Source: Rhizobium leguminosarum (GTDB taxonomy: Bacteria > Pseudomonadota > Alphaproteobacteria > Rhizobiales > Rhizobiaceae). From it: a stretch of DNA of 64,000 bases. Below are positions 8,577 to 16,916 of this stretch, one piece after another (position 1 is the stretch's first letter; each line of letters begins with the position of its first letter). The stretch is taken from assembly GCF_002953715.1 (NCBI RefSeq), contig NZ_CP025012.1:3922501-3986500 (forward strand). The letters are read 5' to 3'. The notes beneath the pieces are model-generated. The model was not told the DNA's origin and searched no databases. It worked only from the letters and a program-made list of their open reading frames with translations. The position numbers and the translations under genes are program-made.

Positions 8577-9245
8577 TTATAGCAGGCTCGCTCCGACATT
8601 GATCGCCAGCGCCAGGATCGTCGTATTGAACAGAAACGATAGCACGGCATGCAACAGCGTCAGCTTGCGCATGCTGGTCGAACTGACCGCAACATCCGCC
8701 GTTTGTGCGGCAACGCCGATGGTGAAGGAGAAATAGAGGAAATCCCAGTAGCCGGGCTCTTCGATCCCGTCCGGAAACTTGAGCCCGCCCTCCTCGTCCG
8801 CGCCGCCGTAGAAATAATGGGCATAGTGGATGGTGAAGAGCGTATGCAGGAAGATCCAGGAGATCAGGATCGTCAGAACCGCGGCACCTGCCCGCGCCAG
8901 CGCAACATCAGGTGCCGCCTCCTTGATCGAATGAAGCTCCAGGCCGATCCCGGCAATGCTGGCAAGTGCCGCACCGATCGAAAGAGCCAGCAGGACGGTG
9001 TCGGAGAAGTCGAGATCCGCGGAACGTTTCCGGATGCTTTTGACCGTCGCCCGCAGCATCTTGCGCCAGCTGAGAGCCACAAAAACGCCGGCGCTGACAT
9101 TCCAGCCGAACAAGATGTTGCCGGCGCTGACTTCGCGCGAGGTCAGAAGCAGGAAGACCACCAGCCCGGCAAGGGCGGCGATGATGAAGCTCGCATGTTT
9201 GTAGGCAAAGGCCGCCAGCGAATTTGCTCGTTCTTCATCCGCCAT
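8577..9245 (-). CDS. DUF1345 family membrane protein
   Basis: A 222-residue protein starting MADEERANS; the ATG at 9245 has GGAG at 6 nt, while an alternative ATG at 9263 is less well placed. Five or six hydrophobic helices are visible (about 15-55, 85-105, 117-138, 166-185 and 195-218). The block Y-W-D-F-L-Y-F-S-F-T-I-G-V-A-A-Q-T-A-D-V near 165-185 is typical of DUF1345, which resembles the pore region of small ion channels. No function is established. The gene lies 93 bp downstream of tal on the same strand. Confidence 0.85.
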   Translation of the reverse strand: MADEERANSLAAFAYKHASFIIAALAGLVVFLLLTSREVSAGNILFGWNVSAGVFVALSWRKMLRATVKSIRKRSADLDFSDTVLLALSIGAALASIAGIGLELHSIKEAAPDVALARAGAAVLTILISWIFLHTLFTIHYAHYFYGGADEEGGLKFPDGIEEPGYWDFLYFSFTIGVAAQTADVAVSSTSMRKLTLLHAVLSFLFNTTILALAINVGASLL

Positions 9246-9338
9246 ATCGGTCTCCGACAGCATAAGCCCTTGATAACAGCACGAAAAAGGCGCGCCTGCC
9301 AGCCGGCAGCCGCGCCTCCGATTTTATGCCGTGCCTTA

Positions 9339-10304
9339 TCAGGCGGCGGCGAGCTGCAGTTCCTTCTGCACCATGGTGCGCAACGTTCCCAGATCCTTGG
9401 CGAAGGCGCGGATGCCTTCGGCGAGTTTTTCCGTCGCCATCGCATCTTCGTTCATCATCCAGCGGAAGGTCTTCTCGTCAACGGAGACCTTCGGATCCGG
9501 CTTGCGGCTCTCCGGCGAGAGCTTGCGCTCCAGCTTGCCCTCATCCTTGGCGAGCTCGTCGAGCAGGTTCGGGCTGATAGTCAGGCGGTCGCAGCCGGCA
9601 AGGGCTTCGATTTCGCCGGCGCTGCGGAAGGAGGCGCCCATGACGATCGTCTTGATGTCGTTCACCTTGTAGTAGTTGTAGATTTCACGGACGGAGATGA
9701 CGCCCGGATCTTCCTCGGCAGTGTAATCCTTGCCGGTCGACTTCTTGTACCAGTCGAGGATGCGGCCGACGAAGGGCGAGATCAGGAATACCTTTGCGTC
9801 GGCGCAGGCAATCGCCTGGGCCTTGCTGAAGAGAAGCGTCAGGTTGCAGTCGATGCCTTCCTTCTGCAGCACTTCCGCAGCGCGGATGCCTTCCCAGGTG
9901 GAGGCGAGCTTGATGAGGATGCGGTCCTGGCCGATGCCGCGATCCTTGTAGGCGGCGATGATTGCGCGCGCCTTGGCAAGCGAAGCCTCGGTATCGAAGG
10001 AAAGATCAGCGTCGACTTCGGTCGAGACGCGGCCCGGGACGAGCTTCACCAGGGCTGCGCCGACGGAGATGGCGAGACGATCGGCGACGGCTGATGAAAC
10101 GGCTTCGGGATTGCCGCCCTGTTTCTTGCCCCAGGCGACGGCTTCCTTGATGGCGTCAGCAAACATCGGCGTGCCGAGAGCCTTGAGCACGATGCTCGGG
10201 TTCGTCGTGCAATCCACAGGCTTCAGGCGGGCGACGGCTTCGATGTCGCCGGTATCGGCGACCACGGTGGTAATCTCGCGGAGTTGGTCAAGCTTGGATG
10301 TCAT
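9339..10304 (-). CDS. tal: Transaldolase
   Basis: A 321-residue class I transaldolase, which in the non-oxidative pentose phosphate pathway moves a three-carbon dihydroxyacetone unit between sugar phosphates. The Schiff-base lysine is K132 in I-L-I-K-L-A-S-T-W-E-G. Asp17 and Asn35 (C-T-T-N-P-S) are also conserved, with the same numbering as E. coli TalB. The ATG at 10304 has AAGGA 9 nt upstream; the frame extends to a TTG at 10310 that is less likely. It is transcribed divergently from a SorC-type regulator 426 bp away. That regulator could control tal, but nothing in the sequence proves this. Confidence 0.97.
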   Translation of the reverse strand: MTSKLDQLREITTVVADTGDIEAVARLKPVDCTTNPSIVLKALGTPMFADAIKEAVAWGKKQGGNPEAVSSAVADRLAISVGAALVKLVPGRVSTEVDADLSFDTEASLAKARAIIAAYKDRGIGQDRILIKLASTWEGIRAAEVLQKEGIDCNLTLLFSKAQAIACADAKVFLISPFVGRILDWYKKSTGKDYTAEEDPGVISVREIYNYYKVNDIKTIVMGASFRSAGEIEALAGCDRLTISPNLLDELAKDEGKLERKLSPESRKPDPKVSVDEKTFRWMMNEDAMATEKLAEGIRAFAKDLGTLRTMVQKELQLAAA

Positions 10305-10480
10305 GGTCAATAATCCTTGTTGAACTTGGGCTGCGACCGGCGCGAGTTCCGCCGGGCAAAGGTGATCTACCGACAGGTTGTTTGCATGCTGCAGGCGAAA
10401 ATGCGCGCATCCGTCACGGATGATTCATAAACGTGAAGGACAGTGGCCGTGTTCCGGCCGCGAACGAACGGCTGCTCAAA

Positions 10481-10500
10481 CGCAAGCGATGCCGCTTGCG
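10481..10500. repeat. Short GC-rich inverted repeat
   Basis: CGCAAGCG and CGCTTGCG face each other around ATGC, an 8-bp perfect stem with a 4-nt loop. It lies between tal and the SorC regulator. It has no T-run and may be a protein-binding site or a structured leader element. Confidence 0.45.
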
Positions 10501-10628
10501 GCTGGAAGGCCGGTCGTGACTTTCGGCATGCCCGCACTATGTCCTCCTCGGACGGACAAGAACGACGTGTGTCACCCGGACTATCGCCATTCGCCTTACG
10601 AAAAGTCAAGGACATTTGTGCATTTCAA

Positions 10629-10657
10629 TTGACATAAGTGTCACACCCGTCATTATC
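10629..10657 (+). promoter_or_regulatory. Candidate promoter and operator of the SorC-type regulator
   Basis: A TTGACA hexamer (10629-10634) is followed after 17 bp by ATTATC (10652-10657), close to a sigma-70 promoter. The -35 element sits inside the near-palindrome ATTTCAATTGACAT (10622-10635, 12 of 14 positions symmetric), so autoregulation is plausible. The GTG start lies about 75 bp downstream. Confidence 0.35.
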
Positions 10658-10730
10658 CCCGGCAACAAAAGCGTCGCTAAGGCCTTTCATCCCATGAGGG
10701 ATCTAGGGCAGGAAATCGTGCGGAGGAGAT

Positions 10731-11756
10731 GTGGTCAAGCTCAAACGCGGCACGCACACGGCCTATTCGGAGGCATCCTCGCTGCGGCTAAGGGCGGCAT
10801 GGCTCTATTACAACGAGGGTCTGACCCAGAAGGACGTCGCCGAACAGCTCGGCATCAGCCGCACGACGGTGATCCGTCTGCTCGACGAGGCGATGAAGCG
10901 CAGCGAAGTCCAGATCTGGATCAACGATTCGATCGGCGACTGCGTCGAACTTTCGGTGAAGCTGGAGCGTGCCTATGGCCTAGACGAGGCGATCGTCGTC
11001 CCTGCGCCGGTCAATGGCGACGTCAATTCGCTGGCTAAAAATGTCGGTCTGGCGCTTGGCCAATTCCTCTCCGAAGCCATCCCCGACGACTATACCATCG
11101 GCGTCGGCTGGGGCCGCACCATGACCGCCTCGCTGTCGAGCTTCCGGCCGCCGCGCCGCGCCAATTGCAAGGTCGTTTCGCTGCTCGGCGGCATCGTTGC
11201 CGTGCACCAGACCAACCCGATCGATTACACATGGCGGCTGGCAAACCAGCTCGGCGCGGAATGCTACATGTTCCTGGCGCCGCTTCTCGTCGATTCCATT
11301 GAAACCAAGCGCAATCTGATCGAGAAATGCGGGCTGGACACGATCTACCGTCTCGCCGAGAACCTCGATCTGGCGATCGTCAGCTGCGGCGATATCGGCC
11401 CGCATTCGACCTCGCTGTCGGAGGGCTGGATATCGAAGGCAGAGTTGCAAGAGTTGATCGATGCCGGCTGCGTCTGCGACACGATGTTCAACTTCCTCGA
11501 CAGGGACGGCAATTCGGTCGACCACTCGATCAACCGGCGCGTCATGTCCGTCGATCTCGACACGCTGAAAGAGGCCAAGCACATCGTGCTCTCCTCCGGC
11601 GGCGCCCATCGGGCCGTGGCGATCCGTGCGACGATCAAGCGCATCGGCTGCAACACGCTGATCACCGATGAAAGTGCTGCCCGGGCGTTGCTGGAACTGG
11701 CCGAGACGTCACCATCTGCCATTTCTCCGCAGCAGGTAGATGTGGCAGAGCGATAA
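10731..11756 (+). CDS. SorC/DeoR-family sugar-binding transcriptional regulator
   Basis: A 341-residue regulator. An N-terminal helix-turn-helix lies at about 25-50 (L-T-Q-K-D-V-A-E-Q-L-G-I-S-R-T-T-V-I-R-L-L), followed by a sugar-phosphate-sensing domain of the SorC type (about 60-330) with G-V-G-W-G-R-T-M near 123-130. The start is GTG at 10731 with GGAGGAG immediately upstream; the spacing is short. The ligand is probably a phosphorylated sugar, as for other SorC proteins. Its place divergent from tal hints at pentose or polyol metabolism. A second SorC-type regulator occurs in this window at 25243-26196. Confidence 0.88.
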   Translation: MVKLKRGTHTAYSEASSLRLRAAWLYYNEGLTQKDVAEQLGISRTTVIRLLDEAMKRSEVQIWINDSIGDCVELSVKLERAYGLDEAIVVPAPVNGDVNSLAKNVGLALGQFLSEAIPDDYTIGVGWGRTMTASLSSFRPPRRANCKVVSLLGGIVAVHQTNPIDYTWRLANQLGAECYMFLAPLLVDSIETKRNLIEKCGLDTIYRLAENLDLAIVSCGDIGPHSTSLSEGWISKAELQELIDAGCVCDTMFNFLDRDGNSVDHSINRRVMSVDLDTLKEAKHIVLSSGGAHRAVAIRATIKRIGCNTLITDESAARALLELAETSPSAISPQQVDVAER

Positions 11757-11793
11757 GCGGCGAACGACCCGCCGCTCCGCCCAGGAAACCCAT

Positions 11794-12666
11794 TCAGGCG
11801 TGCGCCGATTCCCAGCCGAGCATCGCCCGTTTGCGGGTGAGGCCCCAATGGTAGCCCGTCAGCGCGCCATTCTTGCCGAGCGCCCGATGGCAGGGCACCA
11901 CGAAGGAGATCGGGTTTGCCCCCACCGCCGCACCCACGGCGCGCTGCGCCGTCGGACGGCCGATATCGTTGGCGATATCGGAATAGGTGACGGCCTTGCC
12001 GAACGGGATTTTCAACAGGCTCTGCCAGACGCGCACCTGGAAGTCCGTGCCGATCAACACGACACGCAGCGGCTGGTCGGAGGACCATTTGCCGGGCTCG
12101 AAGATGCGGGCGGCATAGGGAACCGTCGCCTGCAGGTCTTCGACATATTCAGCGTTTGGCCAGCGGCAGGTCATATCCTCGAGGCAAGCCCTCTCATCGC
12201 CGGAATCGCTGAAGGCAAGGCCGGCAAGGCCGCGGTCGGTCACCATGATCAGCGCCACGCCGAAGGGGCAGATGTGGAAGCCGTAGCGGATGATGAGACC
12301 ACCGCCCTTGGCTTTCCATTCGCCGGGCGACATCGCCTCATGCGTGACGAAAAGGTCATGCAGGCGGCTCGGCCCGGAGAGGCCGACCTCGATCGAGGTC
12401 TCGAGCAGCGGCATGTCTTCCCCACGCAGCAGCCGCTTGGCGTGATCGAGCGTCACGGCCTGCAGGAAGCCCTTTGGTGACAGACCGGCCCAACGGGTGA
12501 AGGTCTTCTGCAACTGGGTCGGCGACTGGTTGAGCCGCGCCGCGATCGCCTCCAGCGAGGGCTGGTCGCGATAGTCCTCGGTGATGAGTTCGATCACCCG
12601 ACGGACGATATCGTAATCAGGGCCGTCAGGCGTGATGTCTGTCTGCAGGTTGGCAATCATATTCAT
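11794..12666 (-). CDS. AraC-type domain fused to O6-methylguanine-DNA methyltransferase (Ada-like, no Cys4 domain)
   Basis: A 290-residue DNA-repair protein. I start at the ATG at 12666, with AAGGAG 7 nt upstream; the frame stays open to 12975 but is not coding-like there. Residues about 19-118 are an AraC-type helix-turn-helix domain. Residues about 125-287 are the alkyltransferase, with the acceptor Cys in F-V-V-P-C-H-R (C259) and the downstream L-T-G-Y-H-W-G-L. The protein removes methyl groups from O6-methylguanine by a suicide transfer. It lacks the N-terminal zinc domain of E. coli Ada that senses methylphosphotriesters, so classic Ada-style induction is unlikely. Confidence 0.9.
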   Translation of the reverse strand: MNMIANLQTDITPDGPDYDIVRRVIELITEDYRDQPSLEAIAARLNQSPTQLQKTFTRWAGLSPKGFLQAVTLDHAKRLLRGEDMPLLETSIEVGLSGPSRLHDLFVTHEAMSPGEWKAKGGGLIIRYGFHICPFGVALIMVTDRGLAGLAFSDSGDERACLEDMTCRWPNAEYVEDLQATVPYAARIFEPGKWSSDQPLRVVLIGTDFQVRVWQSLLKIPFGKAVTYSDIANDIGRPTAQRAVGAAVGANPISFVVPCHRALGKNGALTGYHWGLTRKRAMLGWESAHA

Positions 12667-12745
12667 CGTCTTTCTCCTTGTCACAAGGAGATAGTCAATA
12701 GGGGGTGAGCAAACCACCCGATTCTTGCGTAGCAGCCGGATAGGT

Positions 12746-13243
12746 TCAGATCCGCTGCTTGACCGTGGCGAGCGCCCCCTTGAAGGCCTTGGCGAAGCTT
12801 TCACGATCGTCGGGATTGAGGAAAGAGCCGACATCCGTGCGCCGGCCCTCACCGAAGATGTGCATGGAGAGGATGCCGACCTCCTGGTGCCGGCGAACCA
12901 GGAAACGCGTCCAGAACGGATTGAAATGATGCTCCACCATCCGCCCTGATGGCGCAAACTTGCGCACCGAAACATCCGTGCGCGATACCGTCACCTCCTC
13001 GCGCACCCTCCCGGAGCGGTAACTCAGCCAGAAGGCGCCGTAGAGAAGCACGAAATCCAGGCCGAAGAAGAAGCCGATCGGCCAGGCGCCCGTGACGATG
13101 AAGAACATGCCGTAAAGCAAGCAGACGGCACCGGACAGGGCAAGCAGCACCTTGAAGCCCCGGCGGCCGAGCGACCGGTGGGGAAAGAGTTCGGCGGCGA
13201 AAACAGGCTGCTCGTTGAAGCTGTCGGCGTTGCTTTCCATCAT
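12746..13243 (-). CDS. DUF2244 family membrane protein
   Basis: A 165-residue protein with two close transmembrane helices (about 35-55 and 58-78) followed by a soluble region, the layout of DUF2244. R-S-L-G-R-R-G-F near 23-30 and S-V-R-K-F near 100-104 are characteristic. Starts at 13243 or 13240 are possible, and an ATG at 13267 would extend it into the divergent nth gene; none has a good ribosome-binding site. Function is not known. The gene is divergent from nth, with their start regions nearly touching, so they share a very short promoter region or overlap. Confidence 0.8.
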   Translation of the reverse strand: MMESNADSFNEQPVFAAELFPHRSLGRRGFKVLLALSGAVCLLYGMFFIVTGAWPIGFFFGLDFVLLYGAFWLSYRSGRVREEVTVSRTDVSVRKFAPSGRMVEHHFNPFWTRFLVRRHQEVGILSMHIFGEGRRTDVGSFLNPDDRESFAKAFKGALATVKQRI

Positions 13244-13265
13244 GGCCGTTGAGTATAGAGTCTCC

Positions 13266-14048
13266 ATGGCGAATCCGAAACTCAAATCCGTTACCAAGAC
13301 GCCGCAGGGCTCGAATCTGACTGCCCGCCGCAAACCGGCGACGGCGGTGAACACGGCCTATTCCCTGGCCGAGCGCGAAGAGATCTTCCGCCGCTTCGCG
13401 GTGCAGCGGCCGGAACCGAGGGGCGAGCTCGAGCATACCAACCCCTTCACGCTCGTCGTCGCCGTGGCACTTTCGGCGCAGGCGACCGATGTCGGCGTCA
13501 ACAAGGCGACGCGCGCCCTCTTCAGGATCGCCGATACGCCGGAAAAGATGCTTGATCTCGGCGAGGAGCGGCTGCGCGACTACATCAAGACGATCGGCCT
13601 CTACCGCAACAAGGCGAAGAACGTCATCGCGCTCTCGCAGATGCTGATCGAGCAATTCGGCGGCAAGGTGCCGGAGACACGCGACGAGTTGGTGAAATTG
13701 CCGGGCGTCGGGCGCAAGACCGCCAATGTCGTGCTTTCCATGGCCTTCGGCCAGGCGACGATGGCCGTCGACACGCACATCTTCCGCATCGCCAACCGCA
13801 TCAGGCTTGCCCCCGGTAAGACGCCAGACGAGGTCGAGGCGCGGCTGATGAAGGTGATCCCGAAACATTACCTCTATCACGCCCATCACTGGCTGATCCT
13901 GCATGGCCGCTACACCTGCAAGGCGCGCCGGCCCGAATGCGAGCGCTGTATCATCGCCGATCTCTGCAAATCGGCGGAGAAGAGTTGGGATGTGCCGGCG
14001 CCGCTGATTGAGCTACCGCCGCAGGTGATCGGCGAGGCCGTCGAGTAG
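13266..14048 (+). CDS. nth: Endonuclease III (DNA glycosylase/AP lyase)
   Basis: A 260-residue base-excision repair enzyme that removes oxidised pyrimidines and cuts the abasic strand. The helix-hairpin-helix has L-P-G-V-G-R-K-T-A-N with catalytic Lys151, and the catalytic Asp is D169 in A-V-D-T-H. A [4Fe-4S] cluster loop C-x6-C-x2-C-x5-C is complete near residues 219-235. I start at MANPKLKS; an in-frame ATG at 13242 would add eight residues. Compared with E. coli Nth it carries an N-terminal basic extension of about 30 residues, usual in Rhizobiales. Its last 36 bp overlap the end of the convergent TetR gene. Confidence 0.95.
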   Translation: MANPKLKSVTKTPQGSNLTARRKPATAVNTAYSLAEREEIFRRFAVQRPEPRGELEHTNPFTLVVAVALSAQATDVGVNKATRALFRIADTPEKMLDLGEERLRDYIKTIGLYRNKAKNVIALSQMLIEQFGGKVPETRDELVKLPGVGRKTANVVLSMAFGQATMAVDTHIFRIANRIRLAPGKTPDEVEARLMKVIPKHYLYHAHHWLILHGRYTCKARRPECERCIIADLCKSAEKSWDVPAPLIELPPQVIGEAVE

Positions 14049-14591
14049 AACAGCGATCGCCTGTTCGTAAGGCCGCCTCTCAGCGCCTGCCTCGATCGCG
14101 ATCGCCGCCCGGTCGAAGGCCGCCGATAGCAGCGACGTCAGCGATTCAAGCATAGTGCCGGCCTCCGGAAGCATGGCTGCAAGCCCTGCCCGCAGCGTCG
14201 CTTCCGTATTCTCTGCATCGATCGCCGCGGTCGCCGACAAGCCGAGAACGGCAGGTGCCTCGATCAGCAGCAGCCGCGTACGCCCTTCTGCCCTCATCGC
14301 ATCGAAATAGGCCGAGGCACCGGCAATCAGCGTGGCACGCGGCGCGTCGTACGACGCCGAATGCGCCTCGATCGCCTCGGCCACCGCTTTCGCCTCGCAT
14401 TCGACAACCGCGCGAAAAAGCGCCCTCTTGTCTTCAAAATGATGGTAGAGCGCGCCCCGCGTCACACCCGCTGCCGCCACGATCTCCGGCGTCGCGGTTT
14501 CGGCATAACCCTTCTCGACGAATAGACGCCGACCGGCGTCGATCAGCGCCTGTCTCGTCTGTTCCGTTCTCTCGCGATTGCTGCGGCTCAT
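14013..14591 (-). CDS. TetR-family transcriptional regulator
   Basis: A 192-residue repressor-type protein. The N-terminal helix-turn-helix is at about 11-57 (T-R-Q-A-L-I-D-A-G, then V-T-R-G-A-L-Y-H-H-F-E-D-K). The rest is an all-helical ligand domain with no recognisable specificity. It is transcribed divergently from a VOC-family gene, and two similar palindromes lie between them, so it probably represses both. Its 3' end overlaps nth by 36 bp on the opposite strand, which is unusual. The inducer is unknown. Confidence 0.9.
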   Translation of the reverse strand: MSRSNRERTEQTRQALIDAGRRLFVEKGYAETATPEIVAAAGVTRGALYHHFEDKRALFRAVVECEAKAVAEAIEAHSASYDAPRATLIAGASAYFDAMRAEGRTRLLLIEAPAVLGLSATAAIDAENTEATLRAGLAAMLPEAGTMLESLTSLLSAAFDRAAIAIEAGAERRPYEQAIAVLLDGLADHLRR

Positions 14592-14602
14592 ACGCTCTAT
14601 TT

Positions 14603-14623
14603 ACATACAAACAGAATGTATGT
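14603..14623. promoter_or_regulatory. Palindromic operator 1 for the TetR/VOC pair
   Basis: Perfect inverted repeat ACATACA-(7 nt)-TGTATGT located 12 bp upstream of the TetR start. The size and position are typical of a TetR-family operator. The assignment to the adjacent regulator is inference. Confidence 0.65.
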
Positions 14624-14635
14624 TAATAGTTAAAA

Positions 14636-14656
14636 ACATACAGGCTGCATGTAAAT
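14636..14656. promoter_or_regulatory. Palindromic operator 2 for the TetR/VOC pair
   Basis: ACATACA-(7 nt)-TGTAAAT repeats the first operator with the same spacer length and two mismatches in the right arm. The centres are 33 bp apart, about three helical turns, and it lies 15 bp before the VOC gene start. Cooperative binding of two dimers is plausible. Confidence 0.5.
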
Positions 14657-14671
14657 CGAAGGGAGGAAGAG

Positions 14672-15097
14672 ATGAAGTCGACGAGCTATTATCCTGTCAT
14701 CATGACCGACGACGTCGCTGGCACCGCCAGCTTCTATTGCATGCATTTCGGCTTTAAAGCTCTGTTCGAGAGTGACTGGTATGTTCACCTGCAATCGGCA
14801 GAGGAGGAGCATATCGCGCTTGCCATCCTTGACGGCAGCCACGAAACCATACCGGCCATAGCCCGCGGCAGGGTGTCCGGCCTGCTCCTCAATTTCGAGG
14901 TCGCCGATGTCGATGCGATCTACGCAGCCTGCCGGAGCGCCGGCCTGCCAATTCTGAGAGAAATCCGCGACGAGGATTTCGGCCAGCGGCACTTTATCAC
15001 CGCCGATCCGAACGGCGTGCTGATCGACATCATCCAGCCCATCCCGCCGAGCGCTGAATTCTCGGCGATGTACGACGTCTCCGCTCTGCCTGGCTGA
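14672..15097 (+). CDS. VOC superfamily (glyoxalase/bleomycin resistance-like) protein
   Basis: A 141-residue protein with a good GGGAGGAAGAG ribosome-binding site. Two beta-alpha-beta-beta-beta modules are suggested: residues about 5-60 (S-Y-Y-P-V-I-M-T-D-D-V, F-Y-x-x-x-F-G-F) and about 70-122 (L-N-F-E-V-A-D-V-D-A, then F-I-T-A-D-P-N-G-V-L-I-D-I-I-Q-P). The closing D-P-N-G motif is typical of the VOC fold. Such proteins may be metal-dependent enzymes or bind hydrophobic drugs; this one cannot be assigned. Divergence from a TetR gene with shared operators suggests induction by its ligand. Confidence 0.85.
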   Translation: MKSTSYYPVIMTDDVAGTASFYCMHFGFKALFESDWYVHLQSAEEEHIALAILDGSHETIPAIARGRVSGLLLNFEVADVDAIYAACRSAGLPILREIRDEDFGQRHFITADPNGVLIDIIQPIPPSAEFSAMYDVSALPG

Positions 15098-15100
15098 GCC

Positions 15101-15814
15101 TCAGGCGCGCAAACCGGGGTCCTTAGCGGAAACCAGCTTGTGCAGATGCACCATCATGCCGGCGGCAAAAAGCGGCGTCAGAAGATTGACGATCGGGATC
15201 GCCAGAAAGAGGGCAATCACCAGCCCGCCGAGAAAGACAGTGGAGGCATGCTTGGCGCGGAAGAGCCGTGCCTCATCAGGCGAACGGGAGCGCATAGCCG
15301 CGAATTCGAAGAATTCCCGTCCGAGCAGATAGCCGTTCACCAGAAAGAACGCGACCAGATTGACGCCGGGGATGAACAGCAACAACAATGCCACGATATT
15401 GCCGAGGATCACCACGCCGAGGAACTTGATCGAGCTTGCCATCGCCGGACCGAGCGGCATGGCGGTACCCGGCGCGTCCTTGGGATAGTCGCGCTTTTCG
15501 ATGACATCGGCGACATCGTCGAGAAACAGGCCGGCGATCAGCGCCGTGACCGGCGACAGCAGCAGCGCCAGCAGCAGCGCAAGGCCGATACCGGCCAGGA
15601 TCGCGAAGAGGAAAGCGAGCCACCCTGCCCAATCCGGCATATCGGGAAAGAAACCCGTGAGCCAGGGAAAGAGGAAGGCCATGAAGGCCCCGCGCAGCGC
15701 GAACCAGAGGCCAACGAGCACGAGAATCGTCAGGCCGAGCACTTTCCAGAAGACAGAACGTGTTTCCGATGCGAACAAATTGGCGAGCGAAAGGCGAGCG
15801 GCGTCAAGAATCAT
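15101..15814 (-). CDS. EI24/CysZ family integral membrane protein
   Basis: A 237-residue protein with four long hydrophobic regions (about 25-55, 65-92, 130-160 and 190-220), like the EI24 domain shared by CysZ sulfate-uptake proteins and a eukaryotic apoptosis factor. The segment G-P-A-M-A-S-S-I-K-F-L-G, followed by F-I-P-G-V-N-L-V-A-F-F-L-V-N-G-Y-L-L-G-R-E-F-F-E, is characteristic. A role in sulfate import is known only for CysZ itself; no sulfur gene is near, so the name cysZ is not used. It ends three bp after the convergent VOC gene. Confidence 0.8.
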   Translation of the reverse strand: MILDAARLSLANLFASETRSVFWKVLGLTILVLVGLWFALRGAFMAFLFPWLTGFFPDMPDWAGWLAFLFAILAGIGLALLLALLLSPVTALIAGLFLDDVADVIEKRDYPKDAPGTAMPLGPAMASSIKFLGVVILGNIVALLLLFIPGVNLVAFFLVNGYLLGREFFEFAAMRSRSPDEARLFRAKHASTVFLGGLVIALFLAIPIVNLLTPLFAAGMMVHLHKLVSAKDPGLRA

Positions 15815-15903
15815 GTCTCAGGCGTCTCCGGTTGCGCCGAAGATGTAGGAAAGATGGAGGCCACCGACAAGAGAGAATAAAATTGCATGCAGTAATAGAA
15901 AAC

Positions 15904-15930
15904 TTGTCGAAAACTAAATACTAATATAAT
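15904..15930 (+). promoter_or_regulatory. Weak candidate promoter in an AT-rich leader (RpiR gene)
   Basis: The 235 bp between the EI24 gene and the RpiR regulator are markedly AT-rich. TTGTCG (15904-15909) and TATAAT (15925-15930) are separated by 15 bp, slightly short for sigma-70. It lies about 120 bp upstream of the GTG start. Confidence 0.25.
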
Positions 15931-16049
15931 ATTGTGACGCATATAAAATACACACGGGCCTGAGAAGCAGCTTCCGAAATAGTTGCAAAGACAAGGGGTC
16001 GCAACAGCGCATCCACGGAACGCCTCTGAGGGAAGACGGGGAGGCTGAC

Positions 16050-16904
16050 GTGGAAGACTTTGTGCAAAAACTCAGGCAATACGCAAAAACCGGCACACCG
16101 GCCGAACGCCGTATCGCGAAATATTTCACCGAACACCTGAACGACCTGCCATTCGAGACGGCTGCGTCCGTTGCCGACAGGCTGGATCTCTCGCCGATGA
16201 CCGTCGGGCGCTTCCTGCGCTCGCTCGGTTATCAGGGATTGGACAGCGTCAAGGTGGAGATTCGCGAGACCGTGACGACATCGCCGGCGCAATTGCAGAG
16301 CGCCATGAGCGAGCTGCATGCGGACGCCGCGGAGGGCAAACCGCTCGCCGTGCTGGTTGCCGAGCAGATCCAGGCCCTCCATCATATCTACCATCTGACG
16401 GCGCAGCCGCACTGGTCGGAAGCCGTCGGCTTGATCAGCACTGCCCGCGAAGTGTCGATCGCCACGCATGCGCGGCTCTCAAGCCTGGCCAATCATTTCT
16501 GTCAGCGGCTGACGCAAGCCCGCGACGGCGTGCGCACCCTCGACGCCGCCGACAATCGTTTTGCGGAACTCTTCGCCCGGCTGGCGGTCGACGACGCGCT
16601 GCTTGTCATCATCGATTGCCGCCGCTTCGCCAAGGCGCGGCTGCTTGCCAGAACGGCGCGGCGTTACGGCTATAAGGTCGTGCTCATTTCGCCGCAGCAA
16701 GCGGACTGGATGGCGGACCAGTCGAACGTCATGCTGCCCTTGCCGCCCGCTCGCGCCCCCGATCTCGACAATCTTCCGCCGCTGATCGCGCTGCTCGATT
16801 GCCTGTCTGAATCCGTCATCCTCCAAGTCGGAGAGGAGGCGGCGCTTCGCCGCCGCCGCATGATGGAATTCGCAACCGTCCTCGGCGAGACGGCAAACCA
16901 TTAA
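16050..16904 (+). CDS. RpiR-family transcriptional regulator
   Basis: A 284-residue regulator starting with GTG at 16050, with GAGG 5 nt upstream. The N-terminal RpiR helix-turn-helix lies at about 1-77 (T-P-A-E-R-R-I-A-K-Y-F, then A-A-S-V-A-D-R-L-D-L-S-P-M-T-V-G-R-F-L-R-S-L-G-Y). A SIS-type sugar-phosphate domain occupies about 110-260, with a late strand V-V-L-I-S-P. RpiR proteins respond to phosphosugars. It is convergent with the FGGY kinase gene, so a link to pentulose use is possible but unproven. Confidence 0.88.
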   Translation: MEDFVQKLRQYAKTGTPAERRIAKYFTEHLNDLPFETAASVADRLDLSPMTVGRFLRSLGYQGLDSVKVEIRETVTTSPAQLQSAMSELHADAAEGKPLAVLVAEQIQALHHIYHLTAQPHWSEAVGLISTAREVSIATHARLSSLANHFCQRLTQARDGVRTLDAADNRFAELFARLAVDDALLVIIDCRRFAKARLLARTARRYGYKVVLISPQQADWMADQSNVMLPLPPARAPDLDNLPPLIALLDCLSESVILQVGEEAALRRRRMMEFATVLGETANH

Positions 16905-16916
16905 TTTAAAAGGCCA

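Larger units (their letters stand above)
10305..10730. other. 426-bp divergent intergenic region (tal / SorC regulator)
   Basis: No convincing gene is present. It holds the tal leader, several short GC-rich repeats (for example CGCAAGCGATGCCGCTTGCG near 10481-10500), a near-palindrome ATTTCAATTGACAT at 10622-10635 and a candidate promoter for the regulator. The overlapping short frames have no coding character. Confidence 0.6.

Noticed and set aside
8649..10094. 481-codon plus-strand frame opposite DUF1345 and tal
   Set aside because: The tal gene on the minus strand has all catalytic residues; the opposite frame shows no conserved motif.
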